Source: Anaerolineae bacterium (GTDB taxonomy: Bacteria > Chloroflexota > Anaerolineae > E26-bin7). From it: DNA of 17,663 nt. Of this stretch, positions 1 through 7,564 are shown one piece after another (positions within the stretch are counted from its first letter, which is position 1; the number at the start of each line of letters is the position of its first letter). The stretch spans positions 1-17,663 of the forward strand of contig JAOZOT010000031.1 of assembly GCA_029933115.1 (NCBI GenBank), written 5' to 3'. Made by a program: the position numbers and the translations under genes. Under the pieces are notes generated by a model. It made no database searches. It saw only the letters and a program-made list of their open reading frames with translations, and was not told the DNA's origin.

Positions 1-23
1 TGGGTTGCAAATCCGAGTCAGGG

Positions 24-67
24 GTGGCGACTCTCTTGGCCCCGTTATGGGCGGCCGGAGTCGTCAC
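24..67 (+). promoter_or_regulatory. Hairpin in the rpmA leader
   Basis: A 10-bp stem (24-33 with 58-67, one G-U pair) encloses a second GC-rich pairing (ggcc 38-41 with 53-56). It lies 42 nt upstream of rpmA and has no T run after it, so it is not an intrinsic terminator. It could be an mRNA leader structure or the processed end of an upstream rplU transcript. The rest of bases 1-108 shows no recognisable coding sequence; in particular it does not encode the L21 C-terminus. Confidence 0.4.
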
Positions 68-108
68 TGCGAGAAAGTCAGTGTCTAACTGGAAAGAGGT
101 GAATTGAG

Positions 109-369
109 ATGGCTCATAAGAAAGGTGGCGGTTCGAGCCGCAATGGTCGAGATAGTCCCGGCAAGCGCCTGGGGGTGAAAAGGTACAGCGGCCAGGCAGT
201 GCGGGCAGGTACCATCATTGTCCGCCAACGCGGCACCAAAATCAAGCCCGGTAACAACGTGGGGCTGGGCAAGGATTACACCATCTTTGCCACCATTGAC
301 GGCTTTGTCAGGTTTGAAAACGCAGCCCGTGGCCGAAAAAAGGTCAGCGTTTACCCCACACGTGTATGA
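109..369 (+). CDS. rpmA: 50S ribosomal protein L27
   Basis: Bacterial L27 is a large-subunit protein whose flexible N-terminal tail reaches toward the peptidyl-transferase centre. The 86-residue product has the normal family length. It starts with the typical MAHKKGGGSSRNGRDS tail, followed by the conserved KRYSGQAVRAG and the GNNVGLGKDYTIFA-like core. The tail begins directly at Met, with no N-terminal extension of the kind cleaved in Firmicutes. An AAAGAGGTGA Shine-Dalgarno sequence lies just upstream of the ATG. rpmE follows 55 nt after the stop. In most bacteria rpmA follows rplU, which would lie left of the window. Identification is secure. Confidence 0.97.
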   Translation: MAHKKGGGSSRNGRDSPGKRLGVKRYSGQAVRAGTIIVRQRGTKIKPGNNVGLGKDYTIFATIDGFVRFENAARGRKKVSVYPTRV

Positions 370-424
370 GGTGGCATCTCACCTTGCAACTGGAATCCCA
401 CTAGAAGGATAGATAATCGTTACC

Positions 425-832
425 ATGAAGAAAGGTATTCACCCCAAGTATTACCCCGAGGCAAAGGTGGTTTGTTCCTGTGGAAACACCTTCACCACGG
501 GGTCAACGAAGGAACTGATACGCACGGACGTCTGTTCGGCTTGTCACCCCTTCTTCACCGGTGAGCAGCGCATCGTTGACACTGCTGGCCAGGTCGAGCG
601 CTTTATGAGGCGCCTCGAGAAAAGAGAGGAGCTTGCTGTCGGGGAGAAAGCCGGCCCTGAGGAGGCCGCTGACAAAGAGGCCGAGGCTCCAAAGAAAAAG
701 CCCGATGACGAAGAGGCGGCAAAAGCCATAGCGGAAAAGCTGAGGGGTAAAGCCGCTGCTGAGAAATCCTCGGCCAAAGAGGCAGCCGAGGCCACCGCAG
801 CCGGGAAGAAGCAGAAGAAAGCGGCGAAATAA
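425..832 (+). CDS. rpmE: 50S ribosomal protein L31, zinc-binding type, with charged C-terminal extension
   Basis: Residues 1-75 are a canonical L31, which bridges the 50S central protuberance to the 30S head. MKKGIHPKYYPEA opens the protein, and the zinc-ribbon cysteines are C17, C19, C37 and C40 (CxC...CxxC), so this is the zinc-containing C+ form. Family members are usually about 65-75 residues. This one has 135, because about 60 residues rich in Lys, Ala and Glu are added after the fold; they are probably helical or disordered. The nearest purine-rich Shine-Dalgarno (AAGGA, about 403-407) is unusually far from the ATG, but no other in-frame start preserves the conserved N-terminus. An intrinsic terminator follows at 874-909. 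Confidence 0.95.
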   Translation: MKKGIHPKYYPEAKVVCSCGNTFTTGSTKELIRTDVCSACHPFFTGEQRIVDTAGQVERFMRRLEKREELAVGEKAGPEEAADKEAEAPKKKPDDEEAAKAIAEKLRGKAAAEKSSAKEAAEATAAGKKQKKAAK

Positions 833-873
833 GTCGCTGGTGGATGCCGAGTAGAGCAGGAGAGCAAATTGGC

Positions 874-909
874 AGGGGCAGAGTTCCATAATCTGCCCTT
901 TGTCTTTTT
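874..909 (+). terminator. Intrinsic terminator after rpmE
   Basis: A 9-bp stem (874-882 with 892-900, one G-U) with a 9-nt loop is followed by tgtcttttt. It ends the rpmA-rpmE unit. It also lies across the upstream extension of the tdk frame that begins at TTG 869, which argues that the true tdk start is the ATG at 926. Confidence 0.75.
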
Positions 910-925
910 GACGAGGAGGGTAGGT

Positions 926-1558
926 ATGTACCGGCAGCACGAGGGCGGATGGGTCGAGGTGATCTGTGGTAGCATGTTCAGTGGCAAGACCGAGGAACTC
1001 ATCAGGCGGGTGAGGCGCGCCCAGATAGCCAGACAGAAGGTGCAGGTCTTCAAGCCCAGTCTGGATGACCGTTACGCTCTGGAGAAGGTGACCTCTCACA
1101 ACGGTATGAACCTGGATGCTACCACCGTTACCAAAGCGGAGGAGATCCTCGACTTGGTGGAGCCCGACACGGCAGTGGTGGCCATAGACGAGGTACAATT
1201 TTTCGATTGGACTATCGCCGAGGTCTGCAACACCCTGGCTGACGAGGGCAAACGGGTGATCGTTACCGGGCTGGACATGGATTTCCGGGGTGAGCCCTTC
1301 GGTCCTATGCCTCTCCTCATGGCCGAGGCGGAGAGGGTAGACAAGCTCTCGGCCATCTGCGTCGTCTGTGGGGCGCCGGCCAGCCGCACCCAGCGCCTCA
1401 TTGATGGCCAACCTGCTTCCTACGACGATCCGGTGATCATGGTGGGAGCCAGCGAGGTCTACGAAGCTCGCTGCCGCCATTGCCATGAGGTTCCGAAGAG
1501 ACAGAGGAAAGGGGCGGAGATGCTCAGTGCGGCGGGGCGGCCGGCAGATAATCAGTAG
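926..1558 (+). CDS. tdk: Thymidine kinase, type II
   Basis: This cytosolic salvage enzyme phosphorylates thymidine to dTMP with ATP. The 210-residue product has the normal type II length. Its Walker A is GSMFSGKT at residues 15-22. The IDEVQFF segment near 87-93 supplies the Walker B aspartate and the likely catalytic base E89. The structural zinc site is C145, C148, C183 and C186. The lasso region contains the SRTQR segment typical of the family. The ATG at 926 has an AGGAGGG Shine-Dalgarno at 914-920; the in-frame TTG at 869 is rejected because the rpmE terminator lies inside that extension. The last 35 nt overlap the 3' end of the convergent peptidase gene. Confidence 0.95.
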   Translation: MYRQHEGGWVEVICGSMFSGKTEELIRRVRRAQIARQKVQVFKPSLDDRYALEKVTSHNGMNLDATTVTKAEEILDLVEPDTAVVAIDEVQFFDWTIAEVCNTLADEGKRVIVTGLDMDFRGEPFGPMPLLMAEAERVDKLSAICVVCGAPASRTQRLIDGQPASYDDPVIMVGASEVYEARCRHCHEVPKRQRKGAEMLSAAGRPADNQ

Positions 1559-2591
1559 GGTCAACGCGCTGGCCATCCACCCGTATCTCAAAGTGTACGT
1601 GGGGGCCGGTGGAGTGACCGGTGCTGCCTATTTCACCGATGAGTTGACCTCGCTCCACCTTTTGTCCCACTGTCACCCAGGTGCCCTTCATGTGGCTGTA
1701 CAGGGACTGCACGCCCTGGCCGTGGTCGAGGATGACGGTGTAGCCATAGCCGGTCCTGGCCCAGCCGCTGTGGATTACTGTGCCCGCCTGGGCTGCGTAG
1801 ACCGGACTGCCATAGGGCGCTCCCAGGTCCAGGGCCGGGTGCTTCTCACTGTATCCCTGGGTAATCTCCCCCACCACGGGCCAAGCGAAGGGGCTGTCGG
1901 GCGAAAGGTCAGGTTTGGGCCAGTGGAGCTCCCGGCGGCCACCGGGGATGATCAGCTTCTGGCCCTCTTCCAACTGGTAGGGAGGGTGCAGGTTGTTCAG
2001 AGGGTAGTCAACGATCACGGTCGGCGTTACCCCGTAGGCCAGAGCGATGCTCTCCACTGTCTCGCCGGTCTGCACGGTGTGGTAGGCTCCTTTGACCGGC
2101 AGGATGATCAGTTCCTGGCCCACCGACAGCAGGTCGGGGTTATGAGCCAGGGCCTCGTTGGACCAGCGCAGGGTGTCAACGTCTAGCCCGAAACGGGCGG
2201 CGATGCTCCATAGACTGTCGCCCTCTTTGACCGTATAGGTGATTACTCCGCGCGGAGTGGGAGTTGCGCTTGGCTGAACCAGTGGCCGCCTTGGCCCCTC
2301 GGTCTGATGGGAGATGGGGGATGGGGTCGCTTGAGACTCATCGGCGTGGACGCTTCCCCTGGATGAGTGCTCCGTTGGCCTCGTCGGTGGCGGTTGGACC
2401 AGAGGAGTAGAGGTGATGCCAGGAGTTTCCCGGGGCGAAAGGCTCAGCCGAGCAGTGGGGGTGGCGGAGGGGCGCTGCCGCCACCGGAGGTAGGCCCGCC
2501 CGGCCAGGCTTCCACCGGCCACCGCTGCTATTAGCAATATTGTGATGGCGACCCGGCGCAGAAAGCGCTTGCTACGTTGGGAGACGATCAT
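1524..2591 (-). CDS. Membrane-anchored peptidoglycan peptidase: two LysM domains plus M23 (LytM-type)
   Basis: The 355-residue product probably binds and cleaves cell-wall material outside the membrane. A single N-terminal transmembrane segment lies at about 13-32, followed by a Pro/Thr/Ser-rich stalk (about 40-115). Two LysM modules follow at about 117-166 (TVKEGDSLWSIAARFG) and 170-217 (TVQTGETVESIALAYG). The M23 metallopeptidase domain spans about 247-347. The predicted zinc ligands H251, D255 and H333 are all present, as are H300 and H331 of the catalytic site, so the enzyme should be active (inference). The start codon overlaps the rarA stop in an ATGA tetranucleotide, and a purine-rich GGAGTGAGGAGGG precedes it, so translation is likely coupled to rarA. 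The 3' end overlaps tdk by 35 nt. The cleaved bond cannot be told from sequence. Confidence 0.9.
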   Translation of the reverse strand: MIVSQRSKRFLRRVAITILLIAAVAGGSLAGRAYLRWRQRPSATPTARLSLSPRETPGITSTPLVQPPPTRPTEHSSRGSVHADESQATPSPISHQTEGPRRPLVQPSATPTPRGVITYTVKEGDSLWSIAARFGLDVDTLRWSNEALAHNPDLLSVGQELIILPVKGAYHTVQTGETVESIALAYGVTPTVIVDYPLNNLHPPYQLEEGQKLIIPGGRRELHWPKPDLSPDSPFAWPVVGEITQGYSEKHPALDLGAPYGSPVYAAQAGTVIHSGWARTGYGYTVILDHGQGVQSLYSHMKGTWVTVGQKVERGQLIGEIGSTGHSTGPHVHFEIRVDGQRVDPTDYLPAAPPH

Positions 2592-3967
2592 CCCTCCTCA
2601 CTCCTCTCCTCAGCCGCCTGGGGATGAATTTTCTCGCCCCTGTCCGAGTCTGTGGACTCTCGAAGCTTCTTCAGCCGTTTGGCAATCTCTCGTTCGTACC
2701 CCAGTTCCCCTGGCTCGTAGTAGCGCCGTCCTTGCAACTCATTGGGCAGATACTGCTGATGCACGTGGTGGCCGGGGTAGTCGTGGGGATATTTGTACCC
2801 TTCACCGTGACCCAGAGCCCGGCCATCGCGGGTGGCGTCCTTCAGATGGTCTGGCACCTCGACTTTGCCCTCTCGCTCCACGTCAGCCAGGGCCTCGAAA
2901 TAAGCTCCCACCGAGTTGCTTTTGGGGGCAGTGGCCAGGTAGATGGCTGCCTGAGCCAGGTTGTACTGGGCTTCAGGCAAGCCGACCCATTCCAGGGCCT
3001 GAGCTGCTGAGGTGGCTACCGTCAGAGCCTGAGGGTCGGCCAGCCCCACGTCCTCCGAGGCAAAGATGATCATGCGGCGCACGATGAAGCGCGGGTCCTC
3101 ACCGGCGTAGATCATCTTGGCCAGCCAGTAGAGGGCTGCGTCGGGGTCGCTTCCCCGCAGGCTTTTGATGAAGGCGGAGATGGTGTCATAGTGGGCGTCG
3201 CCGTCTTTGTCGTAGAGCAGAGCCCGGCGCTGGATCGAGTCCTCGGCCACTTTCAGGTCAATGTGGATTAATCCCTGTTTGTCGGGCGGCGTGCTCTCTA
3301 CAGCTAACTCCAGGGCGTTGAGGGCAATGCGGGCGTCTCCGCCGGCGATGCGCACCAGATGGGCCAGGGCCTCTTCGTCCACTCTGACCTTTCGCCTTCC
3401 GTAGCCCCGCTCTTCGTCGGCCAGGGCTCGCTCCAGGACCACCCGCAACTCGTCTTCGCTCAGGGGTTGGAGTTGAAAGACCCGCGAGCGAGAGAGCAAC
3501 GGCCCTATCACCTCAAAGTAGGGGTTCTCTGTGGTGGCTCCAATCAAAATGATGGTGCCATCTTCGACGTGGGGCAGGAGGGCATCCTGCTGCGCTTTGT
3601 TGAAGCGGTGGATTTCGTCTACCAGAACGATGGTCCGCTGGCCGTACATTCCCCGCCGGTCTCTGGCTGCTTTGACCAGTTGGCGGATGTCTTTGACGCC
3701 GGCCATGACTGCGCTGATAGTATCAAAGTGGGACCGGGTGCGATGGGCGATGATCATGGCCAGGGTGGTCTTGCCTGTACCTGGGGGCCCCCAGAGGATG
3801 ATGGATGAGAAGAGGCGGTCAGCCTCAATGGCCCGGCGCAACAACCGTCCCTCGCCCACAATGTGTTCCTGTCCCACGAACTCTTCCAGCGTGCGTGGTC
3901 GCATCCGCGCGGCCAGAGGAGCCTCGCGTTTGATCTGTTCCCGGCGACTGTGCTCAAAGAGGTCCAT
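2588..3967 (-). CDS. rarA: Replication-associated recombination protein A (MgsA/WRNIP1-family AAA+ ATPase)
   Basis: RarA is a clamp-loader-like AAA+ ATPase acting at stalled replication forks. The 459-residue product has the usual length. It opens with MDLFEH, then has the MRPRTLEEFVGQEHIVG segment typical of the family. Walker A is GPPGTGKT at 60-67 and Walker B is VLVDEIHRFN with D117 and E118. Sensor 1 is the IGATTENP segment, and the LSRSRVFQL arginine region follows. The C-terminal half contains the tetramerisation and MgsA_C-type segment (SLRGSDPDAALYWLAKM, then a LPNELQGRRYYEPGELG-like stretch). An extended -10 promoter lies about 60 nt upstream. The LysM/M23 gene follows with a 4-nt overlap. 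Confidence 0.95.
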   Translation of the reverse strand: MDLFEHSRREQIKREAPLAARMRPRTLEEFVGQEHIVGEGRLLRRAIEADRLFSSIILWGPPGTGKTTLAMIIAHRTRSHFDTISAVMAGVKDIRQLVKAARDRRGMYGQRTIVLVDEIHRFNKAQQDALLPHVEDGTIILIGATTENPYFEVIGPLLSRSRVFQLQPLSEDELRVVLERALADEERGYGRRKVRVDEEALAHLVRIAGGDARIALNALELAVESTPPDKQGLIHIDLKVAEDSIQRRALLYDKDGDAHYDTISAFIKSLRGSDPDAALYWLAKMIYAGEDPRFIVRRMIIFASEDVGLADPQALTVATSAAQALEWVGLPEAQYNLAQAAIYLATAPKSNSVGAYFEALADVEREGKVEVPDHLKDATRDGRALGHGEGYKYPHDYPGHHVHQQYLPNELQGRRYYEPGELGYEREIAKRLKKLRESTDSDRGEKIHPQAAEERSEEG

Positions 3968-4023
3968 AGCTCGCTTGGTCTTTCATCCGCAAAAGTGCGC
4001 ACTACGAGGTTGCTCAACTAATG

Positions 4024-4032
4024 ATTATACCA
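4024..4032 (-). promoter_or_regulatory. Extended -10 promoter for rarA
   Basis: Read on the minus strand the site is TGGTATAAT, a perfect -10 hexamer with the TG extension. Only a weak -35 (TTGCAG at a 16-nt spacer) is present, as is common for extended -10 promoters. Transcription would begin about 50 nt before the rarA ATG. Confidence 0.55.
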
Positions 4033-4093
4033 CAGCCCAGCGTAGCTGCAACTATAGCCTGGGTGTGCGGGTATGTCCCAAAGGTGTCATACC

Positions 4094-4127
4094 ACCCTCC
4101 CGCAGGTGGCGAACCCTGCGGGAGGGT
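4094..4127. repeat. Perfect 13-bp inverted repeat flanked by short direct repeats
   Basis: The arms 4094-4106 and 4115-4127 are exact reverse complements separated by 8 nt, forming a very stable GC-rich hairpin. No T run follows on either side. The direct repeat gtatgtcccaaa occurs at 4071 and again at 4141, exactly 70 nt apart, bracketing the hairpin. This looks like a dispersed repetitive (REP-like) element in the gap between divergent rarA and the DksA-like gene. Confidence 0.6.
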
Positions 4128-4184
4128 CACTGCCCACGCAGTATGTCCCAAAAGCGTCGGAGGCATTGTTACCGGCGTTTTTGC

Positions 4185-4243
4185 TCGTAGTGACGGCTTT
4201 AGCCGTTCAGAATAGTGAAAAGCGACTGAAGTCGCCACTACGA
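4185..4243. repeat. REP-like bipartite palindrome (REPIN-type)
   Basis: The outer arms tcgtagtg (4185-4192) and cactacga (4236-4243) are exact reverse complements. Each 22-nt arm holds its own small hairpin (acggctttagccgt and gcgactgaagtcgc), and the two arms are about 80 percent similar when one is reverse-complemented. Two REP hairpins in inverted orientation are the layout of REPINs mobilised in trans by RAYT-type Y1 transposases. Similar gtagtgacggctttagccgt-like motifs are, from memory, frequent in Chloroflexota and cyanobacteria. No transposase is in the window. Confidence 0.65.
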
Positions 4244-4350
4244 ACCACTACATCTTGGGGGTATATGTAGCTTCTCTTTGCGAGATGGCGTGCATACCGG
4301 GCGGGAGCACAATGGTCTTTTTGGGCGGAAATACGAATATAATTGAGAAA

Positions 4351-4385
4351 AATGGCGGAAAACGCATTTAAATGGTGGAAAACGC
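4351..4385. repeat. Direct repeats upstream of the DksA-like promoter
   Basis: The 15-nt motif aatggYggaaaacgc occurs at 4351-4365 and 4371-4385 (20-nt period). A weaker relative, ggcggaaatacg, starts at 4324. They end 32 nt before the -35 box of the downstream promoter, so they could be activator or repressor sites. No regulator can be named. Confidence 0.4.
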
Positions 4386-4417
4386 GGGTTTCTGCCCCGG
4401 CAGGCTGCTCGACATCC

Positions 4418-4447
4418 TTGACATTATGCTCGAAAATGTGGTATACA
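4418..4447 (+). promoter_or_regulatory. Sigma70-type promoter for the DksA/TraR-like gene
   Basis: A perfect -35 TTGACA (4418-4423) is followed after 18 nt by TATACA (4442-4447). Transcription would start near 4454. This makes the long open frame that begins at ATG 4372, upstream of the promoter, unlikely to be fully translated, and it supports the GTG start at 4534. Confidence 0.7.
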
Positions 4448-4533
4448 TGATTAGTCTGAGCAGAGACATTTTGGCGATTTTCGCCCTTTTCCTGTGCATC
4501 TCTGGCCGGCCAATCATCAATTGGAGGAATGGT

Positions 4534-4905
4534 GTGAGAGCAACTGGAAAGATTACAGAGGAAGAAAAAACGAGGCTCGAAAAAGAGCGCTTGGAGACTC
4601 TGACCGAGTTGGACCATCTCAGGGAGTATCTGAGAGGCGAGGTTGATGCCGACGCTGAAGAGGCTGATCCTGATCTCTACGAGCGAGAGAAGACCTTGGC
4701 TTTGATACGGACGTTGGAAAACAAACTGGAATCCATCGAGCAGGCCCTTCGTCTGGCAGAGAAGGGCAGTTACGGGATATGTGAAAGGTGTGGCGAAAGA
4801 ATCGATCCAGCGCGCCTTGAGGCTCTACCTCACACTACTCTTTGTGTGGAATGCAAATCGCAGATGGAGCGAACAGCCGGGATGGGGAGCAGAACCGGTG
4901 TATGA
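4534..4905 (+). CDS. DksA/TraR-type C4 zinc-finger protein
   Basis: The 123-residue product resembles small DksA/TraR/YteA proteins, which bind in the RNA polymerase secondary channel or have unknown roles in Gram-positive-like lineages. Residues 8-75 are a charged helical region suited to a coiled coil. The C-terminal zinc finger is C83-x2-C86-x17-C104-x2-C107, in the context CERCGERIDPARLEALPHTT, a close match to the family. The GTG at 4534 is chosen because GGAGGA (4523-4528) sits 5 nt upstream and the promoter at 4418-4447 lies inside the longer frame. The acidic DxxDxA tip residues of true DksA are not obvious, so a general TraR/DksA label is safer than dksA. An intrinsic terminator follows. 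Confidence 0.88.
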   Translation: MRATGKITEEEKTRLEKERLETLTELDHLREYLRGEVDADAEEADPDLYEREKTLALIRTLENKLESIEQALRLAEKGSYGICERCGERIDPARLEALPHTTLCVECKSQMERTAGMGSRTGV

Positions 4906-4961
4906 TAGAGGATTGGTGTGTTCTCCCCCTGAGGCGAGCCAGGTCGCGAAATCACTTTGAG

Positions 4962-4993
4962 ACGAAGGCTCTTGGTCCAGGCCTTCGTTTTTT
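4962..4993 (+). terminator. Intrinsic terminator after the DksA-like gene
   Basis: An 8-bp stem, acgaaggc (4962-4969) with gccttcgt (4981-4988), encloses an 11-nt loop and is followed by six T residues. It separates the DksA-like gene from the nuclease gene starting at 5027. Confidence 0.8.
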
Positions 4994-5026
4994 GTGGAGG
5001 GAGCTGCCAATTCAAGGAGAAAACGC

Positions 5027-6235
5027 ATGATCCGCCTACTTCACTTCGCTGACCTACACTTGGGCGTGGAAAACTATGGCCGCATTGACCCGCAGACGGG
5101 GCTCTTCAGCCGTCTGACGGACTTTTTGCACTCACTGGATACGATTGTTGACTACGCGTTGGAGCAGGAGATTGACCTGGTTATTTTTGCCGGGGATGCC
5201 TACAAAAGTCGCGACCCCAGCCCTACCCATCAACGAGAGTTTGCCAAGCGCATCCAGAGACTGTCAGCGGCGAGCGTCCCCACAATTCTGGTCGTAGGCA
5301 ATCACGACGTCCCTAATGCTCTGGGCCGGGCCAATACGGTGGAGATATTTGACACCCTGGAGGTAGAGAGCATTGTCGTGGCCAAGCGGCCAGGCACCCA
5401 TCGTATCGAAACCAGAAACGGTCCCATCCAGGTTGTGACCTTGCCCTGGGTCGTCCGCAGCACTCTCCTGGCCCGCGAGGAGTACAAAAACCTGAGCCTG
5501 GACGAGACCAATGCGCTCATTCTGGAAAGGATAGAGAACATCATCGCTGAGGAAATCGCCAGCCTGGACCGGGATGTGCCCACAGTGCTGGCTGCTCACG
5601 GCAGTGTCTTTGGGGCTACCTACGGTTCTGAGCGCAGCGTCATGCTGGGCCAGGAAATCATCCTACCTCGTAGCATGGTCACCAACCCGGCCTGGGACTA
5701 TGTGGCTCTGGGGCATATCCATAAACACCAGGTTATATGCGAAGAGCCACCCGTAGTCTACGCCGGCAGCATCGAGCGCATTGATTTCGGCGAGGAGAGG
5801 GAAGACAAAGGGTTCGTGGTAGCTGAGGTGGAGAGGGGGCGGGCACGCTATGAATTTGTGAGGCTGGCTGCCCGTCCCTTCGTCACAGTGGAGGTCGAAG
5901 CCAGGGGTGATGACCCCACGGCCGAGGTGCTGGCGGCTATTGACGAGCACGACATCGCCGGGGCGGTGGTCAGAGTCATCATCCACACCACCCCTGACAA
6001 GGAGCCTCTCATCCGCGAAAGTGAAATCCGCCGTCGTCTTGAGGACGCTTTCCATGTGGCTGCTATGGTCAGAGATGTGGAGCGCCAGACACGCCTGCGT
6101 CTGGGGACCGATCGAGCTGTGGAGGAGATGACACCCCGCCAGGTGCTGGAGCGTTACCTCCAGGTCAAGCAAACACCGCCTGAGCGGGTCAGAGTGCTCC
6201 TGGAGTACGCTGACCGCATTATCGAACAGTCGTAG
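5027..6235 (+). CDS. SbcD/Mre11-family DNA repair exonuclease
   Basis: This is a calcineurin-like metallophosphoesterase of the SbcD/Mre11 class, expected to process DNA ends and hairpins in the cytosol with an SbcC/Rad50 ATPase. The 402-residue product has every phosphoesterase motif: DLH (D9, H11), GDAYKS (D57), GNHD (N92, H93), AAHG (H191) and GHIH (H230, H232). The stretch after about 270 fits the capping domain and the C-terminal helices that contact SbcC. The ATG at 5027 has an ideal AAGGAG 7 nt upstream; the GTG at 4994 would add 11 residues from terminator sequence. No sbcC is adjacent: the next gene is threonine synthase. The catalytic core is complete, so the function is probably intact. 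Confidence 0.9.
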   Translation: MIRLLHFADLHLGVENYGRIDPQTGLFSRLTDFLHSLDTIVDYALEQEIDLVIFAGDAYKSRDPSPTHQREFAKRIQRLSAASVPTILVVGNHDVPNALGRANTVEIFDTLEVESIVVAKRPGTHRIETRNGPIQVVTLPWVVRSTLLAREEYKNLSLDETNALILERIENIIAEEIASLDRDVPTVLAAHGSVFGATYGSERSVMLGQEIILPRSMVTNPAWDYVALGHIHKHQVICEEPPVVYAGSIERIDFGEEREDKGFVVAEVERGRARYEFVRLAARPFVTVEVEARGDDPTAEVLAAIDEHDIAGAVVRVIIHTTPDKEPLIRESEIRRRLEDAFHVAAMVRDVERQTRLRLGTDRAVEEMTPRQVLERYLQVKQTPPERVRVLLEYADRIIEQS

Positions 6236-6289
6236 GGCTTGTGCAGCGAAAGCCTGCTGCGCAGGTCCTCGTAGCGGAGGTGTCGAGGT

Positions 6290-7564
6290 ATGGATCAGGT
6301 CAAGGGTCTGAAGTGCATGATCTGTGGGGCCGAGTACGAGGTGGACGAAGTGATGTACGTCTGCCCCAAACACGGTGACGAGGGCATCTTGGACGTTATC
6401 TACGATTACGACCTCATTGGCCGGCGACTGACCAAGGAAAAGCTGGCTGCTGACCCCACAGGTTCTATTTGGCGCTACAAGCCGCTGCTGCCGGTGAGAG
6501 CCGATAGTCCTGTGCCCCCATTGCAAGTGGGCTGGACACCTCTGTACCGGGCCGGGCGGTTGGCGGAGCAGTTGGGCTTGCGGCACCTGTGGATCAAAGA
6601 CGACGGGCGCAACCCTACAGCCTCTTTCAAAGACCGCGCCAGCGCCGTAGGGGTGGTGAAAGCTATGGAGTTGGGGCGGGACATCATCACCGCTGCCAGT
6701 ACCGGCAACGCCGCCTCATCACTTTCGGGCCTTTCAGCCAGCGTAGGCATCAAAAACGTGATCTTTGTGCCAGAGACCGCGCCGCAGGCCAAGATCGCTC
6801 AACTCCTGATCTTCGGAGCCACGGTGGTCTCCGTCAAGGGCACTTACGACCAGGCTTTTGACCTTTGCCTGGCTGCTACCAAAGAGTACGGCTGGTACTG
6901 CCGCAACACGGCCTATAATCCCTATCTGTCCGAAGGCAAAAAGACCGCCGCTTTTGAAATCTGCGAGCAGTTGAATTGGGACGCACCAGATCGCATCTTT
7001 GTCTCGGTCGGCGACGGCTGCATTATCGGTGGGCTGTGGAAGGGGCTGAAGGACCTGGTGGCTTTGGGTTTCATCGAGAAGATGCCTCGACTGATGGGTG
7101 TGCAGGCTGAGGGGTCGGCCGTCCTGCACACCGCCTGGCAGAAGGACACCGAGGAGATTGAGCCCATCGTGCCTCACACCCTGGCCGACAGTATCTCGGT
7201 GGGCATTCCCCGCGACCGGCTCAAAGCCCTCAGGGCGGTGCGGGAGACTGAAGGTGAGTACATCACTGTCAGCGACGATGAAATACTGGAAGCCATGCGT
7301 GTTTTGGCCCGGGGGGTAGCCGTATTCGGTGAGCCGGCCGGAGTGACGGGCTTCGCGGGATTACAGAAGATGGTGCGCCAAGGTAGGATCAGTCCTGAGG
7401 AGCGCATCGTGGTGTTGGTGACCGGCAACGGCCTCAAAGATGTGGACAGCGCCATCAAGGCTGGCGGGGCGCCCTATCTCATCGAGCCCTCTCTGGACGA
7501 CCTGAAGTCTCTGGTGGGCAAATTAAACCTTCCTTTGTGTCTTGGTGGTGGAAAAGATGTCTAG
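6290..7564 (+). CDS. thrC: Threonine synthase (PLP-dependent) with N-terminal zinc ribbon
   Basis: This enzyme converts O-phospho-L-homoserine to threonine using pyridoxal phosphate. The 424-residue product belongs to fold type II. The PLP lysine is K114 in NPTASFKDRAS, and the glycine-rich phosphate-binding loop is STGNAASSLSGLSA, near residue 138. SVGDGCIIGGLWKG and VLVTGNGLKD are the later family motifs. The first 40 residues carry a small zinc-ribbon-like segment (C9, C12, C25, H28), as in many bacterial and archaeal ThrC proteins. A GGAGGTG ribosome site begins at 6276. A related PLP enzyme such as cysteate synthase cannot be excluded by eye, but threonine synthase is much the likeliest. 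Confidence 0.9.
   Translation: MDQVKGLKCMICGAEYEVDEVMYVCPKHGDEGILDVIYDYDLIGRRLTKEKLAADPTGSIWRYKPLLPVRADSPVPPLQVGWTPLYRAGRLAEQLGLRHLWIKDDGRNPTASFKDRASAVGVVKAMELGRDIITAASTGNAASSLSGLSASVGIKNVIFVPETAPQAKIAQLLIFGATVVSVKGTYDQAFDLCLAATKEYGWYCRNTAYNPYLSEGKKTAAFEICEQLNWDAPDRIFVSVGDGCIIGGLWKGLKDLVALGFIEKMPRLMGVQAEGSAVLHTAWQKDTEEIEPIVPHTLADSISVGIPRDRLKALRAVRETEGEYITVSDDEILEAMRVLARGVAVFGEPAGVTGFAGLQKMVRQGRISPEERIVVLVTGNGLKDVDSAIKAGGAPYLIEPSLDDLKSLVGKLNLPLCLGGGKDV

Noticed and set aside
503..1591. Long minus-strand open frame of 362 codons opposite rpmE and tdk.
   Set aside because: It lies antisense to two genes certain by homology, has no recognisable domain, and arises from the GC-rich codon bias.
4372..4533. 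Longer ATG start of the DksA-like protein, adding 54 residues.
   Set aside because: The consensus promoter lies inside this stretch, and GTG 4534 has a strong ribosome site and gives the normal family length.
5663..6586. Minus-strand open frame of 307 codons opposite sbcD and thrC.
   Set aside because: Shadow of two well-supported plus-strand genes; low-complexity composition with no domain.
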